Below are positions 1-7,670 of a DNA stretch of 14,431 nucleotides, in pieces (the stretch's first letter is position 1; each line of letters starts with the position of its first letter). Origin of the DNA: Xanthobacteraceae bacterium (lineage in GTDB: Bacteria > Pseudomonadota > Alphaproteobacteria > Rhizobiales > Xanthobacteraceae); the NCBI GenBank assembly GCA_030043175.1, contig JASHYD010000708.1:1-14431 (forward strand), written 5' to 3'. The translations under genes were made by a program, and so were the position numbers. The notes under the pieces are model-generated. The model did not search any database. It was not told the DNA's origin and saw nothing but the letters and a program-made list of their open reading frames with translations.

Positions 1-1908
1 TCGCCCTGCGACAAGCCGCCGAGCGGTCCGAAATGGATCCACGAGATCAAGCACGACGGCTATCGAATACAGGCGCGCATCGACGGGCGCGAGACACGCC
101 TGCTCACCCGCAAGGCGCTCGACTGGACAGCACGTTTTCGCAGCGTCGCGGACGCCCTTGCTGAACTTGGCCTCGGTTCGGCGCTGATCGACGGCGAAAT
201 CGTCGTCGAGGACGAGAAGGGCATTTCCAGTCTCAACAATTTGCAGGCGGATTTGAAGGCGGGCCGTCGCGACCGCTTCAGGTACTACGTCTTCGATTTG
301 CTGTATTGCGAGGGATACGACCTCACCAAAGCAAAGCTCGTTGATCGCAAACAGCTGCTGCAAGACATTGTCACCTCCCTATCGCCGCGTTCGCCGATTC
401 GCTTCAGCGAGCATCTTGAAACCGACGGGGCCACCATGCTGGAGCATTCGTGCCGCCTCGGCCTTGAGGGAATCATCTCCAAGCGCAAAGACCTCGCGTA
501 CCGGTCCGGGCGTGGCGACGATTGGTTCAAGGCAAAATGCCAACAGAGTCAGGAATTCGTGATCCTGGGTTACGTTGCCTCTACGGCGGCGAGCCGGACA
601 ATCGGCGCGTTAGCACTCGGCTATTATTCCAATGGCCAATTGGCTTATGCGGGCCGCGTCGGCACCGGCTGGTCAGCCCAAGTAGCGACTTCTCTCTATG
701 GCGAGCTCAACAGGATCAAGGCGGCGAAACCCTCCCTGCGCAACGCCCTGCCGGCCGGTGCCGAGAAGGGTGTCGTGTGGACGCAGCCGCACCTCGTCTG
801 CGCGGTCGAGTACCGCGACTGGACCCATGACGGGCTGATCCGCCAGTCCTCCTTCAAGGGTCTGCGGGAAGACAAGCCGGCGCAGGAAATCAGCCTTGAG
901 AGCCCCATATTGCCTTCGCGGCGCGCACCCGTCGCCAGCATTCCCCCTCACCGCGCTCCGCCGCAAACCGCGAAGGGTAGGGAGGGGGTGGCGAGACGCC
1001 CGCACTCTCAGGCGAGCGCAAGGAAAGGGCGGATGGTGATGCCGATGAAAGCCGAGCCGGGTGATGTCAAGCTCTCTCATCCGGAACGAATCCTGTGGCC
1101 GGAGGCGGGCATCACCAAGCAAGGATTGGCGGACTATTATGTCGAAATCGCCGATTGGATTCTGCCGCATATTTCCGGGCGGGTCTTGAGCCTTCTGCGG
1201 TGTCCATCCGGGACGAGCAGCAAATGCTTCTTTGCCAAGCATCCCTGGGCGGGCTTGGGGGACGTGGCGCGGCGGGTGGACGTCGGCGAAAAGGAGCCGA
1301 TGATGGCGATCGACAGTCTCGCCGGGCTCATGAGCCTCGTGCAGGCTGGCGTCGTCGAAATCCATCCGTGGGGCTCGCTCGCCAATCGCCTGGACCAACC
1401 GGACCGGCTGATATTTGACCTCGATCCGGGCGAGGCTGTGCCTTGGAGCGCCGTCGTCGCCGGTGCCGGTGCGGTGCGCGACCGGCTTGCCTCATACAGG
1501 CTGAAAAGTTTCGTCAAAACGTCCGGGGGGAAGGGGCTTCACGTCGTGGTTCCGATCGAACCGTCGGCCAGCTGGGCGGACGCGAAAGCGTTTGCGGCTT
1601 CAATCGCGGAGGCGATGGCCGGTGATCAGCCCGATCGCTATGTCGCCACCGTGGCAAAGCGCGCGCGCCGCGGTCGCATCTTCATTGATTTTTTGCGCAA
1701 TGATCGGGGCTCGACGGCCGTTGCCGCATACTCGACCCGGGCACTGCCGCAAGCGTCAGTCTCGACGCCCCTGGAATGGGACGAACTCTCGGAAGGATTG
1801 CGATCGGATCACTTCACGATCGGCAATGTGCGCCACCGGCTTGGCTTTCTCAAGCGCGATCCCTGGCAGGGCTTTTTTGCGGTACGCCAGCGGATTCCGG
1901 TTACCTGA
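1..1908 (+). CDS. ligD: LigD-type ATP-dependent DNA ligase-polymerase, 5' end outside window
   Basis: The reading frame is open from base 1, so the start lies upstream and 635 residues are visible. Seen, in window residue numbers: ligase motif I EIKHDGYR at 15-22, with the AMP-accepting lysine at 17; LIDGEIV at 62-68; EGIISKR at 156-162; WFKAKC at 175-180. An OB-fold region follows, then a basic Pro/Arg/Ala-rich linker (about 300-350). The primase-polymerase domain runs from about 355, with IFDLDPG (metal-binding Asp pair) at 471-477, SGGKGLHVVVP at 508-518 and the FIDFLRNDRGSTAVAAYSTR block at 561-580. Known: LigD works with Ku to end-process, fill and seal double-strand breaks (NHEJ). The order ligase then polymerase is usual in rhizobial LigD; whether the phosphoesterase domain is present cannot be seen. 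No ku gene is in the window. The linker is partly encoded by a REP-like palindrome (941-995). Confidence 0.95.
   Translation, partial: SPCDKPPSGPKWIHEIKHDGYRIQARIDGRETRLLTRKALDWTARFRSVADALAELGLGSALIDGEIVVEDEKGISSLNNLQADLKAGRRDRFRYYVFDLLYCEGYDLTKAKLVDRKQLLQDIVTSLSPRSPIRFSEHLETDGATMLEHSCRLGLEGIISKRKDLAYRSGRGDDWFKAKCQQSQEFVILGYVASTAASRTIGALALGYYSNGQLAYAGRVGTGWSAQVATSLYGELNRIKAAKPSLRNALPAGAEKGVVWTQPHLVCAVEYRDWTHDGLIRQSSFKGLREDKPAQEISLESPILPSRRAPVASIPPHRAPPQTAKGREGVARRPHSQASARKGRMVMPMKAEPGDVKLSHPERILWPEAGITKQGLADYYVEIADWILPHISGRVLSLLRCPSGTSSKCFFAKHPWAGLGDVARRVDVGEKEPMMAIDSLAGLMSLVQAGVVEIHPWGSLANRLDQPDRLIFDLDPGEAVPWSAVVAGAGAVRDRLASYRLKSFVKTSGGKGLHVVVPIEPSASWADAKAFAASIAEAMAGDQPDRYVATVAKRARRGRIFIDFLRNDRGSTAVAAYSTRALPQASVSTPLEWDELSEGLRSDHFTIGNVRHRLGFLKRDPWQGFFAVRQRIPVT
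941..995. repeat. REP-like GC-rich palindrome inside the ligD linker
   Basis: CCCCCTC at 943-949 is the inverse of GAGGGGG at 982-988. The right arm, read on the minus strand, gives a CCACCCCCTCCCTACCCT-type sequence that resembles the common intergenic palindromes of Hyphomicrobiales. It is translated as part of the low-complexity basic linker between the ligase and polymerase domains. Its origin as an inserted repeat is an inference. Confidence 0.4.
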
Positions 1909-2012
1909 CACGGCCATTCCTGGCATCGGAAGTCCTGGACCTGGAGGCATTTTCTGAGTATCCCTAGTCAGTGCGGCACGTTCCGGCATTCAAAATTGGG
2001 ACGGCTGCGGAC

Positions 2013-2018
2013 AGGGAG
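2013..2018 (+). promoter_or_regulatory. Ribosome binding site of the lipoprotein gene
   Basis: AGGGAG lies 5 bases before the ATG at 2024. It supports that start. Confidence 0.6.
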
Positions 2019-2023
2019 CGGCG

Positions 2024-2626
2024 ATGTTGCGTGGCACGTACCGAGGCGGTGCGGCAGGATGCTTTGCCGTGCTCAGAGTAGCGCCTCTGGCGCTCGCAAT
2101 CGCCGGTGGCGGCCTGGCAGTGGCGGGCTGCACGACCTCCGGCGATCCTGTGCTGGGAGTCATCGCCGGACCTGGGCAACGCACCGTTGCCTTCGAGTCG
2201 ATCGACGGACCGCCCGAACCGCTGTTTCGCAAGCTTGTTGCACAACTCGGTGAGGAGGCGAGCGCCCAGCGCGTCGCAATGGTGTCGCGGCAGGCGGCCG
2301 CGCAATATCGGATTCGGGGCTATTTAGCTGCCCACGTTCAGGGCAAGAAGACCACCATCACCTGGGTGTGGGACGTCTTCGATGCCGACCATGAGCGCGC
2401 GGTACGGCTCTCCGGTGAGGTGCCGGGCGCGGTATCCGAACGTGCCTGGGCTGCTGCCGATGACGCCGTGCTCACTCATATCGCCCGGGACGGAATGACT
2501 CGACTCGCGGCATTTTTGGCCGGCGGTTCGGTGCCGCCGGGCGACTTCGCGCCGTCGCGAGCGGATGCATCTGTCGCGTCGGCGGCCGACGCGCAAGGAA
2601 CGCTCGCCTACCTGCCGCGGCAGTAG
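2024..2626 (+). CDS. Putative lipoprotein of unknown function
   Basis: 200 residues. The N-terminus has a hydrophobic segment (about 17-35) ending in the lipobox LAVAGC, with Cys36 as the lipidation site, so the mature protein should be anchored to the inner or outer membrane facing the periplasm. The remainder is a soluble domain with no motif I can name: a segment rich in Arg/Gln/Ala, then an ITWVWDVFDADHERAVRLSGE stretch, and an Ala/Ser-rich tail from about 165. Codon use is strongly GC-rich at third positions, like the neighbouring conserved genes. The gene follows ligD by 115 bases with no clear terminator between them, and could be cotranscribed. The role is unknown; export as a lipoprotein is the firm part. 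Confidence 0.8.
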   Translation: MLRGTYRGGAAGCFAVLRVAPLALAIAGGGLAVAGCTTSGDPVLGVIAGPGQRTVAFESIDGPPEPLFRKLVAQLGEEASAQRVAMVSRQAAAQYRIRGYLAAHVQGKKTTITWVWDVFDADHERAVRLSGEVPGAVSERAWAAADDAVLTHIARDGMTRLAAFLAGGSVPPGDFAPSRADASVASAADAQGTLAYLPRQ

Positions 2627-2819
2627 CGGCCCCCTGCTCACGTCACGGTAATTTACGCCTCCCGAGTTTGGTACTTGCGTTCGCCGCCGTGGCTTTACGC
2701 GCCTTCTCGATAATCCGTGCAGCATTGCTCTATTGCGTGCCTTGGTGCCGGCCGCTTGCGCAACCATCTGGCGTGGCGCCCCAGGAGGCTTGCTTGGATA
2801 ATGATTACCAGTCTCCGCT

Positions 2820-3125
2820 AAACCACATCGTAGTCGAGCGGACTTGCATCACGTGCGATGGTTTGCGGTCGCGCCGAGCCGTCCACATGGACTACAGCCG
2901 CGATGCGCTTGCGCCAGACTGGCCGCACGTTGCACGTGATCGTCATGAAGCGGCAGGCATAGGCATTGACGCAATTGGCATCGAACACGTCGGCTGCCTT
3001 CTCTTCCAGGACTACGGGAGCAAACGGCATATGCGGCTAAGCCGCTCATTGAGAAGGCCATGCGTTTCGCGCCGACACCGATTGGCGAGAATCGAACCGG
3101 CACCGAGAGCACCCGGACCGTAACG
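2820..3125 (-). pseudogene. Fragment of a carbamoyltransferase (NodU/CmcH family) gene
   Basis: On the minus strand, from 3122 downward, the sequence reads YGPGALGAGSILAN...LLNERLSR, close to the family motif (Y/F)GPRALG-RSIL. After a frame change near 3030-3040 it continues MPFAPVVLEEKAADVF, then MTITCNVRP, then RIAAVVHVDGSARPQTIAR and DYDVV before a stop at 2818-2820. Known: these blocks follow one another in the C-terminal domain of O-carbamoyltransferases, which use carbamoyl phosphate to modify Nod factors, antibiotics or surface sugars. The N-terminal TsaD/HSP70-like domain is absent, the frame changes, and one conserved Arg has become Gly (GPRALG to GPGALG). The piece is a relic with no working gene. 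The match is from memory of the family motif. Confidence 0.75.
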
Positions 3126-3199
3126 ACTATCGAAATCTTAGACGATGTAGTTTGAATTCTTCATGGTTGCACGATTATGAAAAAACCGAGTGAGCAGCA

Positions 3200-3468
3200 A
3201 TGCGTCAATTGATGATGACCGTGACGGCTCTCGCGGCGTTGCAGCTATGGCGGCCACAGCACAGGCTGAGATCCTCCATGGGGGGCCGGTGAAGAACGGA
3301 AATCAGTGCTTCAGGTATTCTGCCGGGAGTGACAAGGACGGGCGGTTTGGCACGTGGGGCACCTGTCCGCAAGCAGCGACCGTAAGGCCGGCCGCTGCGT
3401 CTCGCCTGCTACCGTCAGATTTAAGGGGGCCTGATCGGCAACTTGAGGGGCGGGACGGTGCGCGTTAA
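3200..3468 (+). pseudogene. Frameshifted gene for a small secreted protein
   Basis: An ATG at 3200 opens MRQLMMTVTALAAL, the start of a signal peptide, but this frame soon leaves the hydrophobic pattern. In the frame one base back, from about 3241, the sequence continues AAMAATAQAEILHGGPVKNG, then NQCFRYSAGSDKDGRFGTWG and TCPQAA. Joining the two with one lost base near 3241 gives a normal signal peptide ending AQA and a short mature protein with two cysteines. From memory this resembles a small exported protein family of Bradyrhizobium and relatives (GGPV-NGNQCF...DGRFG-WG-CPQAA). The tail after residue about 60 looks unrelated to the family, so a second change may exist. An intact alternative would start with GTG at 3190, but it would lack a signal peptide. 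Confidence 0.55.
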
Positions 3469-4151
3469 CGCCAGCGCATGAAACGTTGACCTCGGATGAG
3501 GGACGGTATGCGATGGATTTTTTGAGTTTGCCGGGCGAGAGCCGCTAGGGGATCATGTATTCCTGCGGGAGTCATGGTGGGCTTGTGGCCTGGGACGTGA
3601 TCCGAGGGCCGTTCCGTTCCCCCGGGAGTATCCGTTCCCCCAGGAGTAGAGGTGCGTTGTTTGGGACCGCGAGGGTTCGCCAGCGTGGGGCCTTCCATTG
3701 AAATTCGTGGCGGCCATATCGGTTGCTTCGGGGGCGGGCCCGATGTCGCCGGCTATTGCGGGGCGGACGAGGTGCTCCCGAGTCGATGATCCTGGCGTAG
3801 CGCGGCAGGAACTGGCGCACCGCAACGGCTGGAAACATCCGGAGCCGTGACCTCCTGATCGGTCGTGCTGACCCTAAATAGCAGGCAGATCACTGATCCC
3901 TCAAATTGGCTGGTGATTCCGCTTGTGCGGTGAACACGCGCCACGATAAGCGTGCAGCAGATCATTCCTGCGTTTCACGCCATGCCCAGGCGAACTTCTG
4001 ATCGGCTTGGACCGTCGCCCTTGCGACCGGTCGATCGAGGCTGATGACGCCCAGTCCGCCGGGTCGGGTCGCGCTCAGCCGGGCCGCCCGTCGTGGGACC
4101 TTGAATAGGCGCCGATTTTGCGATGATTGGTTCGCCGATGGTGCGCCCGCC
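3469..4151. other. Gap without a supported gene
   Basis: Short open frames occur on both strands, but none has a convincing start, ribosome binding site or family motif. The only structures I can support are the tandem 18-base duplication at 3613-3648 and the hairpin starting at 4152. The context, between two broken genes and prs, suggests decayed sequence. Confidence 0.6.
3613..3648. repeat. Tandem duplication of an 18-base unit
   Basis: tccgttcccccgggagta (3613-3630) is followed directly by tccgttcccccaggagta (3631-3648), with one mismatch. Two copies only, with no sign of a larger array. Confidence 0.85.
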
Positions 4152-4182
4152 ACCAAGGTGCTGTCCCTGGTATTTTTTTATT
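4152..4182 (+). terminator. Candidate rho-independent terminator
   Basis: ACCAAGG (4152-4158) and CCCTGGT (4165-4171) form a 7-base stem with one mismatch and a 6-base loop, followed by A and seven T. No intact plus-strand gene lies directly upstream, so it may have ended a gene that is now decayed, or may shield prs from read-through. Confidence 0.45.
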
Positions 4183-4368
4183 CTTTAGTCTTTTCAAATC
4201 GTTAGTCCATGCCAACCAACCTGGCCGTGATTGCAATTAACTAAGCCGCTCAACGCAAATTACGAAGATATGCGCGAGATGGTAGAATTTCGGCACGGTT
4301 GGCCGGATTGAGCCTGAGACCGGTCCGAAAAACCGCCGGGACAATAGATCGCCCCATATTGCCATGGC

Positions 4369-4386
4369 CATAACGTAATTGTTATG
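4369..4386. repeat. Short perfect inverted repeat upstream of prs
   Basis: CATAAC (4369-4374) and GTTATG (4381-4386) flank a 6-base AT-rich centre about 120 bases before the prs start. It has the size of an operator, but chance is a real possibility. Confidence 0.25.
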
Positions 4387-4504
4387 AAGCCCCCGGATGG
4401 TCTCTCTTTGAATCCGTGGCGTTTTCCGATGGCGAACCTGTGAGCGTCTGGCCTGGAAATATCGCTATGGTTGCGCCCGGAACCACGACCACCGGGGGGG
4501 CGTG

Positions 4505-5458
4505 ATGGCGGGCGCGAACGGGGCGATCAAGCTCGTCGCTGGCAATTCCAACCCGCGCCTGGCCGAGGCCATTGCGGCGCGATTGCGCACCCCCTTGGCC
4601 AAGGCCGTGGTGCGGCGTTTCGCCGATATGGAAATCTTCGTCGAGATTCTGGAAAACGTGCGCGGCGCCGACGTTTTCGTCATCCAGTCCACCTCCTATC
4701 CGGCCAACGACCACCTGATGGAACTGCTGATCATTATCGATGCGTTGCGTCGCGCCTCGGCGCGCCGCATCACCGCGGTGGTGCCCTATTTCGGCTATGC
4801 CCGCCAGGACCGCAAACCCGGCCCGCGTACGCCGATTTCGGCCAAGCTGGTCGCTAACTTGATCACCAATGCGGGGGCCGACCGGGTGCTGACGCTCGAC
4901 CTTCATGCCGGGCAGATTCAGGGCTTCTTCGATATTCCAACCGACAACCTGTACGCCGCCCCGGTGATGGTGCGCGACATTCGCGAGCGTTTCGACCTGC
5001 CCAATGTGATGGTGGTGTCGCCCGACGTCGGCGGCGTGGTGCGTGCGCGCGGCCTCGCCAAGCGCATCAACGCACCGCTCGCGATTATCGATAAGCGGCG
5101 CGAGCGGGCCGGCGACTCCGAGGTTATGAACGTGATCGGCGAGGTCGAGGGGCGAACCTGCATCCTGGTGGACGACATCGTTGATTCCGGCGGCACCTTG
5201 GTCAACGCCGCTGACGCTCTGATCGAAAAGGGCGCAAGGGAGGTCTACGCCTACATCACTCATGGCGTGCTGTCGGGGGGTGCGGTGGCCCGCATCACCG
5301 CCTCCCAACTCAAGGAACTGGTGATCACGGATTCGATCCAGGCGAGCGAGGCCGTACGGGTCGCCGTCAACATCAGAGGACTGTCGATCGCGTCCCTGCT
5401 TGGCGATGCGATCGGCCGCACCGCGGCCGAAGAGTCGGTATCGAGCCTGTTCGATTGA
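4505..5458 (+). CDS. prs: Ribose-phosphate pyrophosphokinase (PRPP synthase)
   Basis: 317 residues from the ATG at 4505, the usual length for class I enzymes; a GTG sits directly before it at 4502, and a G-run (4494-4500) precedes both. It makes 5-phosphoribosyl-1-pyrophosphate from ribose 5-phosphate and ATP in the cytoplasm, feeding purine, pyrimidine, histidine, tryptophan and NAD synthesis. Seen: the N-terminal KLVAGNSNP block, [26 protein letters not shown], the ATP-loop [11 protein letters not shown], the [18 protein letters not shown] block, [15 protein letters not shown], the DKRRER catalytic flexible loop, the PRPP-binding signature [22 protein letters not shown], and a C-terminal EESVSSLFD. 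No key residue is missing. The long minus-strand frame opposite it is a shadow. Confidence 0.97.
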   Translation: MAGANGAIKLVAGNSNPRLAEAIAARLRTPLAKAVVRRFADMEIFVEILENVRGADVFVIQSTSYPANDHLMELLIIIDALRRASARRITAVVPYFGYARQDRKPGPRTPISAKLVANLITNAGADRVLTLDLHAGQIQGFFDIPTDNLYAAPVMVRDIRERFDLPNVMVVSPDVGGVVRARGLAKRINAPLAIIDKRRERAGDSEVMNVIGEVEGRTCILVDDIVDSGGTLVNAADALIEKGAREVYAYITHGVLSGGAVARITASQLKELVITDSIQASEAVRVAVNIRGLSIASLLGDAIGRTAAEESVSSLFD

Positions 5459-5611
5459 TCGTCGAAACGTCCCGCCCGCTTTGCACGCGTCCCGAGTCAA
5501 CTTGTCGCACACACTTTTTCAGGCAGGCTTGTGGAAGGTCTCGTAAACGCCGTTGCGGCGTTACGCCGAATCTTAGAACACTCGGCGAGTCAAATACTTC
5601 CAATACGGGGG

Positions 5612-5637
5612 ATGAGCGGCCCGAGCGGGCCGCTCAT
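5612..5637. terminator. Perfect GC-rich hairpin downstream of prs
   Basis: An 11-base perfect stem, ATGAGCGGCCC (5612-5622) with GGGCCGCTCAT (5627-5637), closes a GAGC loop. It lies 150 bases after the prs stop. No T-run follows, so it is either a terminator of the weak-tail type or an intergenic repeat. Confidence 0.6.
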
Positions 5638-5689
5638 GATTCAAGGCCCGCCCCTCCCAGCCTCCCAGCCGTGCGGGGTGTCTCTGATG

Positions 5690-5713
5690 ACCCTCCCGCT
5701 TGCGGGCGAGGGT
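5690..5713. repeat. REP-like palindrome, CCCTC...GAGGG type
   Basis: ACCCTC (5690-5695) pairs with GAGGGT (5708-5713). The inner CCGC (5696-5699) pairs with GCGG (5702-5705) around a TT turn, with a two-base bulge. The CCCGCTTGCGGG core is typical of repeated intergenic palindromes in Hyphomicrobiales; compare 14146-14173. Confidence 0.55.
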
Positions 5714-5742
5714 TAACCCAACTTTACGCAAAGTAGGGTTAA
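5713..5742. repeat. 30-base hairpin, TTAACCC...GGGTTAA
   Basis: TTAACCC (5713-5719) pairs with GGGTTAA (5736-5742). After one A-A mismatch, ACTTT (5721-5725) pairs with AAAGT (5730-5734) around the loop ACGC. It overlaps the preceding palindrome by one base, so two stems stand side by side. Confidence 0.65.
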
Positions 5743-5845
5743 GGAGGCAGACCTGCGTCGGACGAATCCCGGCGCCGCCCGGACTGTGTTGCCTTGGCTA
5801 GCGCCTGGCGTTGAAACTGTTTTTTAGATGATAGGTGACTTGGAC

Positions 5846-6343
5846 ATGCGGCAGGCAGATATCGAGAAGCAGAACACCAATCCGGTGGATGTCGTTGAAC
5901 GGCTGGCGGCCGTCAACGAGTGGTCGTTCGCGCGCGCCAGCGACGACGAAGTCACGCTCGTGGTCGCCGGCCGCTGGACCGACTACCAGGTCTCGTTCAC
6001 CTGGATGCCGGAGATCGAGGCGCTGCACCTTGCTTGCGCATTCGATCTGAGGGTGCCGGAGCGACGCCGTCCCGAAGTGACTGAGCTTGCGGCCCTCGTC
6101 AACGAGCAGCTTTGGATCGGACATTTCGACGTCTGGTTCAAGGACGGCATCATCATGTTCCGCCACGCGCTGGTGCTCACGGGCGGCATCGAGGCCGCGG
6201 ATGCGCAGTGCGAGGCTCTGCTCGGCATTGCGTTAAATGCCTGCGAGCGCCACTACCAGGCGTTCCAATTCGTGCTGTGGGCTGGCAAGAACCCCCGCGA
6301 AGCGCTGGAAGCGACCATGTTCGAAACCCGCGGCGAGGCGTGA
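5846..6343 (+). CDS. YbjN domain-containing protein
   Basis: 165 residues. I chose the ATG at 5846 because AGGTGA (5833-5838) lies 7 bases before it; an in-frame ATG at 5828 has no ribosome binding site. Seen: the conserved pattern of the alphaproteobacterial YbjN-type proteins, with NPVDVVERLAAVNEWSFAR near the start, WTDYQVSFTW, EALHLACAFDLRVPERRRPE, the NEQLWIGHFDVWFKDGIIMFRHAL block and the C-terminal FQFVLWAGKNPREALEATMF. Soluble, with no signal peptide. Known: the fold resembles type III secretion chaperones; E. coli YbjN affects motility and stress, but the job of the alphaproteobacterial form is unclear. In many relatives it sits beside proC, which is not seen here, so the order may be rearranged. 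Confidence 0.88.
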   Translation: MRQADIEKQNTNPVDVVERLAAVNEWSFARASDDEVTLVVAGRWTDYQVSFTWMPEIEALHLACAFDLRVPERRRPEVTELAALVNEQLWIGHFDVWFKDGIIMFRHALVLTGGIEAADAQCEALLGIALNACERHYQAFQFVLWAGKNPREALEATMFETRGEA

Positions 6344-6451
6344 CAACAAGGCGGTTTGGTAGGGCGGCCCTGTGCGCGCCCCGTTTGCGCCATCGCCATG
6401 CAAGTTTAGTCCGAATCGGGTGCAGGTGACCGGATTGGCCGAGGCGATCGG

Positions 6452-7150
6452 CTACGCCTTGCGCTGCACGCGCCGAACCAGATAATTGAAGTTGATCACG
6501 AACTGCTCGGGCTGGGAGATTTCCTGCTTGAGCTTGTCAATGTCGGCGCGCGCGACTGCGGGGTCGCCGTTGCCGGCCGCCTCCGCGATCATCTGCACCT
6601 TGGCTGCGGTTTCCAGCATGATCACACTGATCACCGCCTCCTCGATTGAGGCGCCGACAACGGCGACACCGTGGCTCTTGAGCAGCACGGCCCGGTGTGG
6701 GCCGAGCGCTGCCGCCACCCCCTTGCCCATGGCTGGGGTGCGAATGAGCGCGATGGTGTCGGTGTAGACGCCGAGCGCATCGCAAAACAGCGCGCTCGGC
6801 TGGCTGTAGCACCCGAGCGGACGGCCGCTCGCCGACAGCGCCACTGCATAGGGCGGGTGGGTGTGAATGACACTCTGCACGTCTGCCCGCGCCTTGAAGA
6901 TCTCCGAGTGGATAAAAACTTCGCTGTGGCGCCGCGCCGTGCCGGCCACAACCTTGCCGTCGAGATCGATGGTGAGGATGCTTTCCATCGTAAGCTCATC
7001 GAGCCCGACGCTGTGCGGCTTCATGAAGAACCGCGAGGGATCGTCGGGCAGCCGCACCGAAATATGACCACGCGTAAAATCGTCCTGACCTTCGGCGACG
7101 AGGACTTTGCCGGCGAGGACGAGTTTCTGTTTGATGTCGTTGTGAGTCAT
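6452..7150 (-). CDS. Class II aldolase/adducin-family protein
   Basis: 232 residues. The ATG at 7150 is preceded on its strand by AGGTGGT at good distance; an in-frame GTG at 7216 would add 22 non-conserved residues. Seen: TRGHISVRLPDD near the start (substrate-binding loop region), the acidic residue in RRHSEVFIHSEIF, the metal-binding pair HTHPPYAVALS, a GVYTDT segment and the third metal histidine in LLKSHGVAVVGASIEEA, then a helical C-terminus. Known: members are zinc enzymes such as fuculose-phosphate aldolase, ribulose-phosphate epimerase or hydroxy-acid decarboxylases, so the substrate cannot be assigned from family alone. The gene converges with the YbjN gene across a 108-base gap without an obvious terminator. 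No sugar-pathway partner is adjacent. Confidence 0.88.
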   Translation of the reverse strand: MTHNDIKQKLVLAGKVLVAEGQDDFTRGHISVRLPDDPSRFFMKPHSVGLDELTMESILTIDLDGKVVAGTARRHSEVFIHSEIFKARADVQSVIHTHPPYAVALSASGRPLGCYSQPSALFCDALGVYTDTIALIRTPAMGKGVAAALGPHRAVLLKSHGVAVVGASIEEAVISVIMLETAAKVQMIAEAAGNGDPAVARADIDKLKQEISQPEQFVINFNYLVRRVQRKA

Positions 7151-7223
7151 TGCGATCAGACCACCTATTTCATTTAAGCCCGGTTGATTTCTGGGATGCG
7201 CTGCAGTTTCAATCACTTAAGAC

Positions 7224-7263
7224 CTTGATAGCTTGATAGCGTCCCAGAAAAGCGGGCTGGGAC
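7224..7263. repeat. Tandem octamer and hairpin upstream of the aldolase-family gene
   Basis: CTTGATAG occurs twice head to tail (7224-7239). It is followed by GTCCCAG (7241-7247) pairing with CTGGGAC (7257-7263). The position 74-113 bases upstream of the minus-strand start fits a promoter or operator region, but this is only positional. Confidence 0.3.
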
Positions 7264-7332
7264 GGCGCCGGGACGCCGGCAACAAAAAAGGCGACCCGGT
7301 CGGGACCGCCATGCCGCTGCTATACTGCCGAT

Positions 7333-7422
7333 ATGGCCAAGAAACCAGAACCGCCGAAGCCGATCGTCTGGAACGTCTACAAGATCGCCAGCAACTTTTG
7401 GTGGCGATGGTACAGCGACTAG
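7333..7422 (+). pseudogene. Truncated small-protein gene
   Basis: ATG at 7333 opens MAKKPEPPKPIVWNVYKIAS, then loses its pattern (NFWWRWYSD) and stops after 29 residues. From memory the opening resembles short soluble proteins of Bradyrhizobium and relatives that begin with a Lys/Pro-rich stretch and a W-N-(I/V)-Y-K-I block and run to 60-70 residues. The 3' part is missing or shifted. A peptide of 29 residues could be made, but a relic is likelier. Confidence 0.45.
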
Positions 7423-7492
7423 GCGGGTTTATTTCTACGCTGAGTCTGGACGCTTGCTGTACCGGCACATGTGATGTCCTTGGGTGACCGAC

Positions 7493-7670
7493 ATGCGCGA
7501 TTTACTGGACATTTTCGCGCGCTGGTAGAATTCCCTTGCGCAGCGCAATGGCAAGTTAAAGTTTCGGACGCAGCGAGAGGCTGCCGAGTTCATTCGCCGT
7601 GTCCATAACGAAAATGGCGGCCCTAACGAAAAAATTGTGGCTATGCGTCAGCGATATGATGATGTGGCCC
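7493..7670 (+). pseudogene. Remnant reading frame upstream of the GNAT relic
   Basis: MRDLLDIFARW is read from 7493, then a TAG at 7526, then in the same frame NSLAQRNGKLKFRTQREAAE, FIRRVHNENGGPNEK and IVAMRQRYDDVARARA up to about 7670. The charged, helix-prone pattern and balanced codon use look like former coding sequence interrupted by the stop. I do not recognise the family. The frame happens to run on into the GNAT relic downstream. Confidence 0.35.

Noticed and set aside
673..1398. Minus-strand open frame of 241 codons
   Set aside because: Antisense of ligD, with no family motif and Arg/Pro-rich composition.
3070..3120. tRNA-like T-loop (GGTTCGATTC on the minus strand)
   Set aside because: The flanking bases do not form a T-stem or acceptor stem; the stretch is explained by the carbamoyltransferase relic.
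3962..4156. Minus-strand frame with GLGVISLDRP, recalling enoyl-CoA hydratase N-termini
   Set aside because: Ten residues only, and nothing before or after fits the family.
4382..5512. Minus-strand open frame of 376 codons
   Set aside because: It lies opposite prs, whose protein is fully conserved; the His/Arg/Gly/Asp-rich translation is typical of the antisense of a GC-rich gene.
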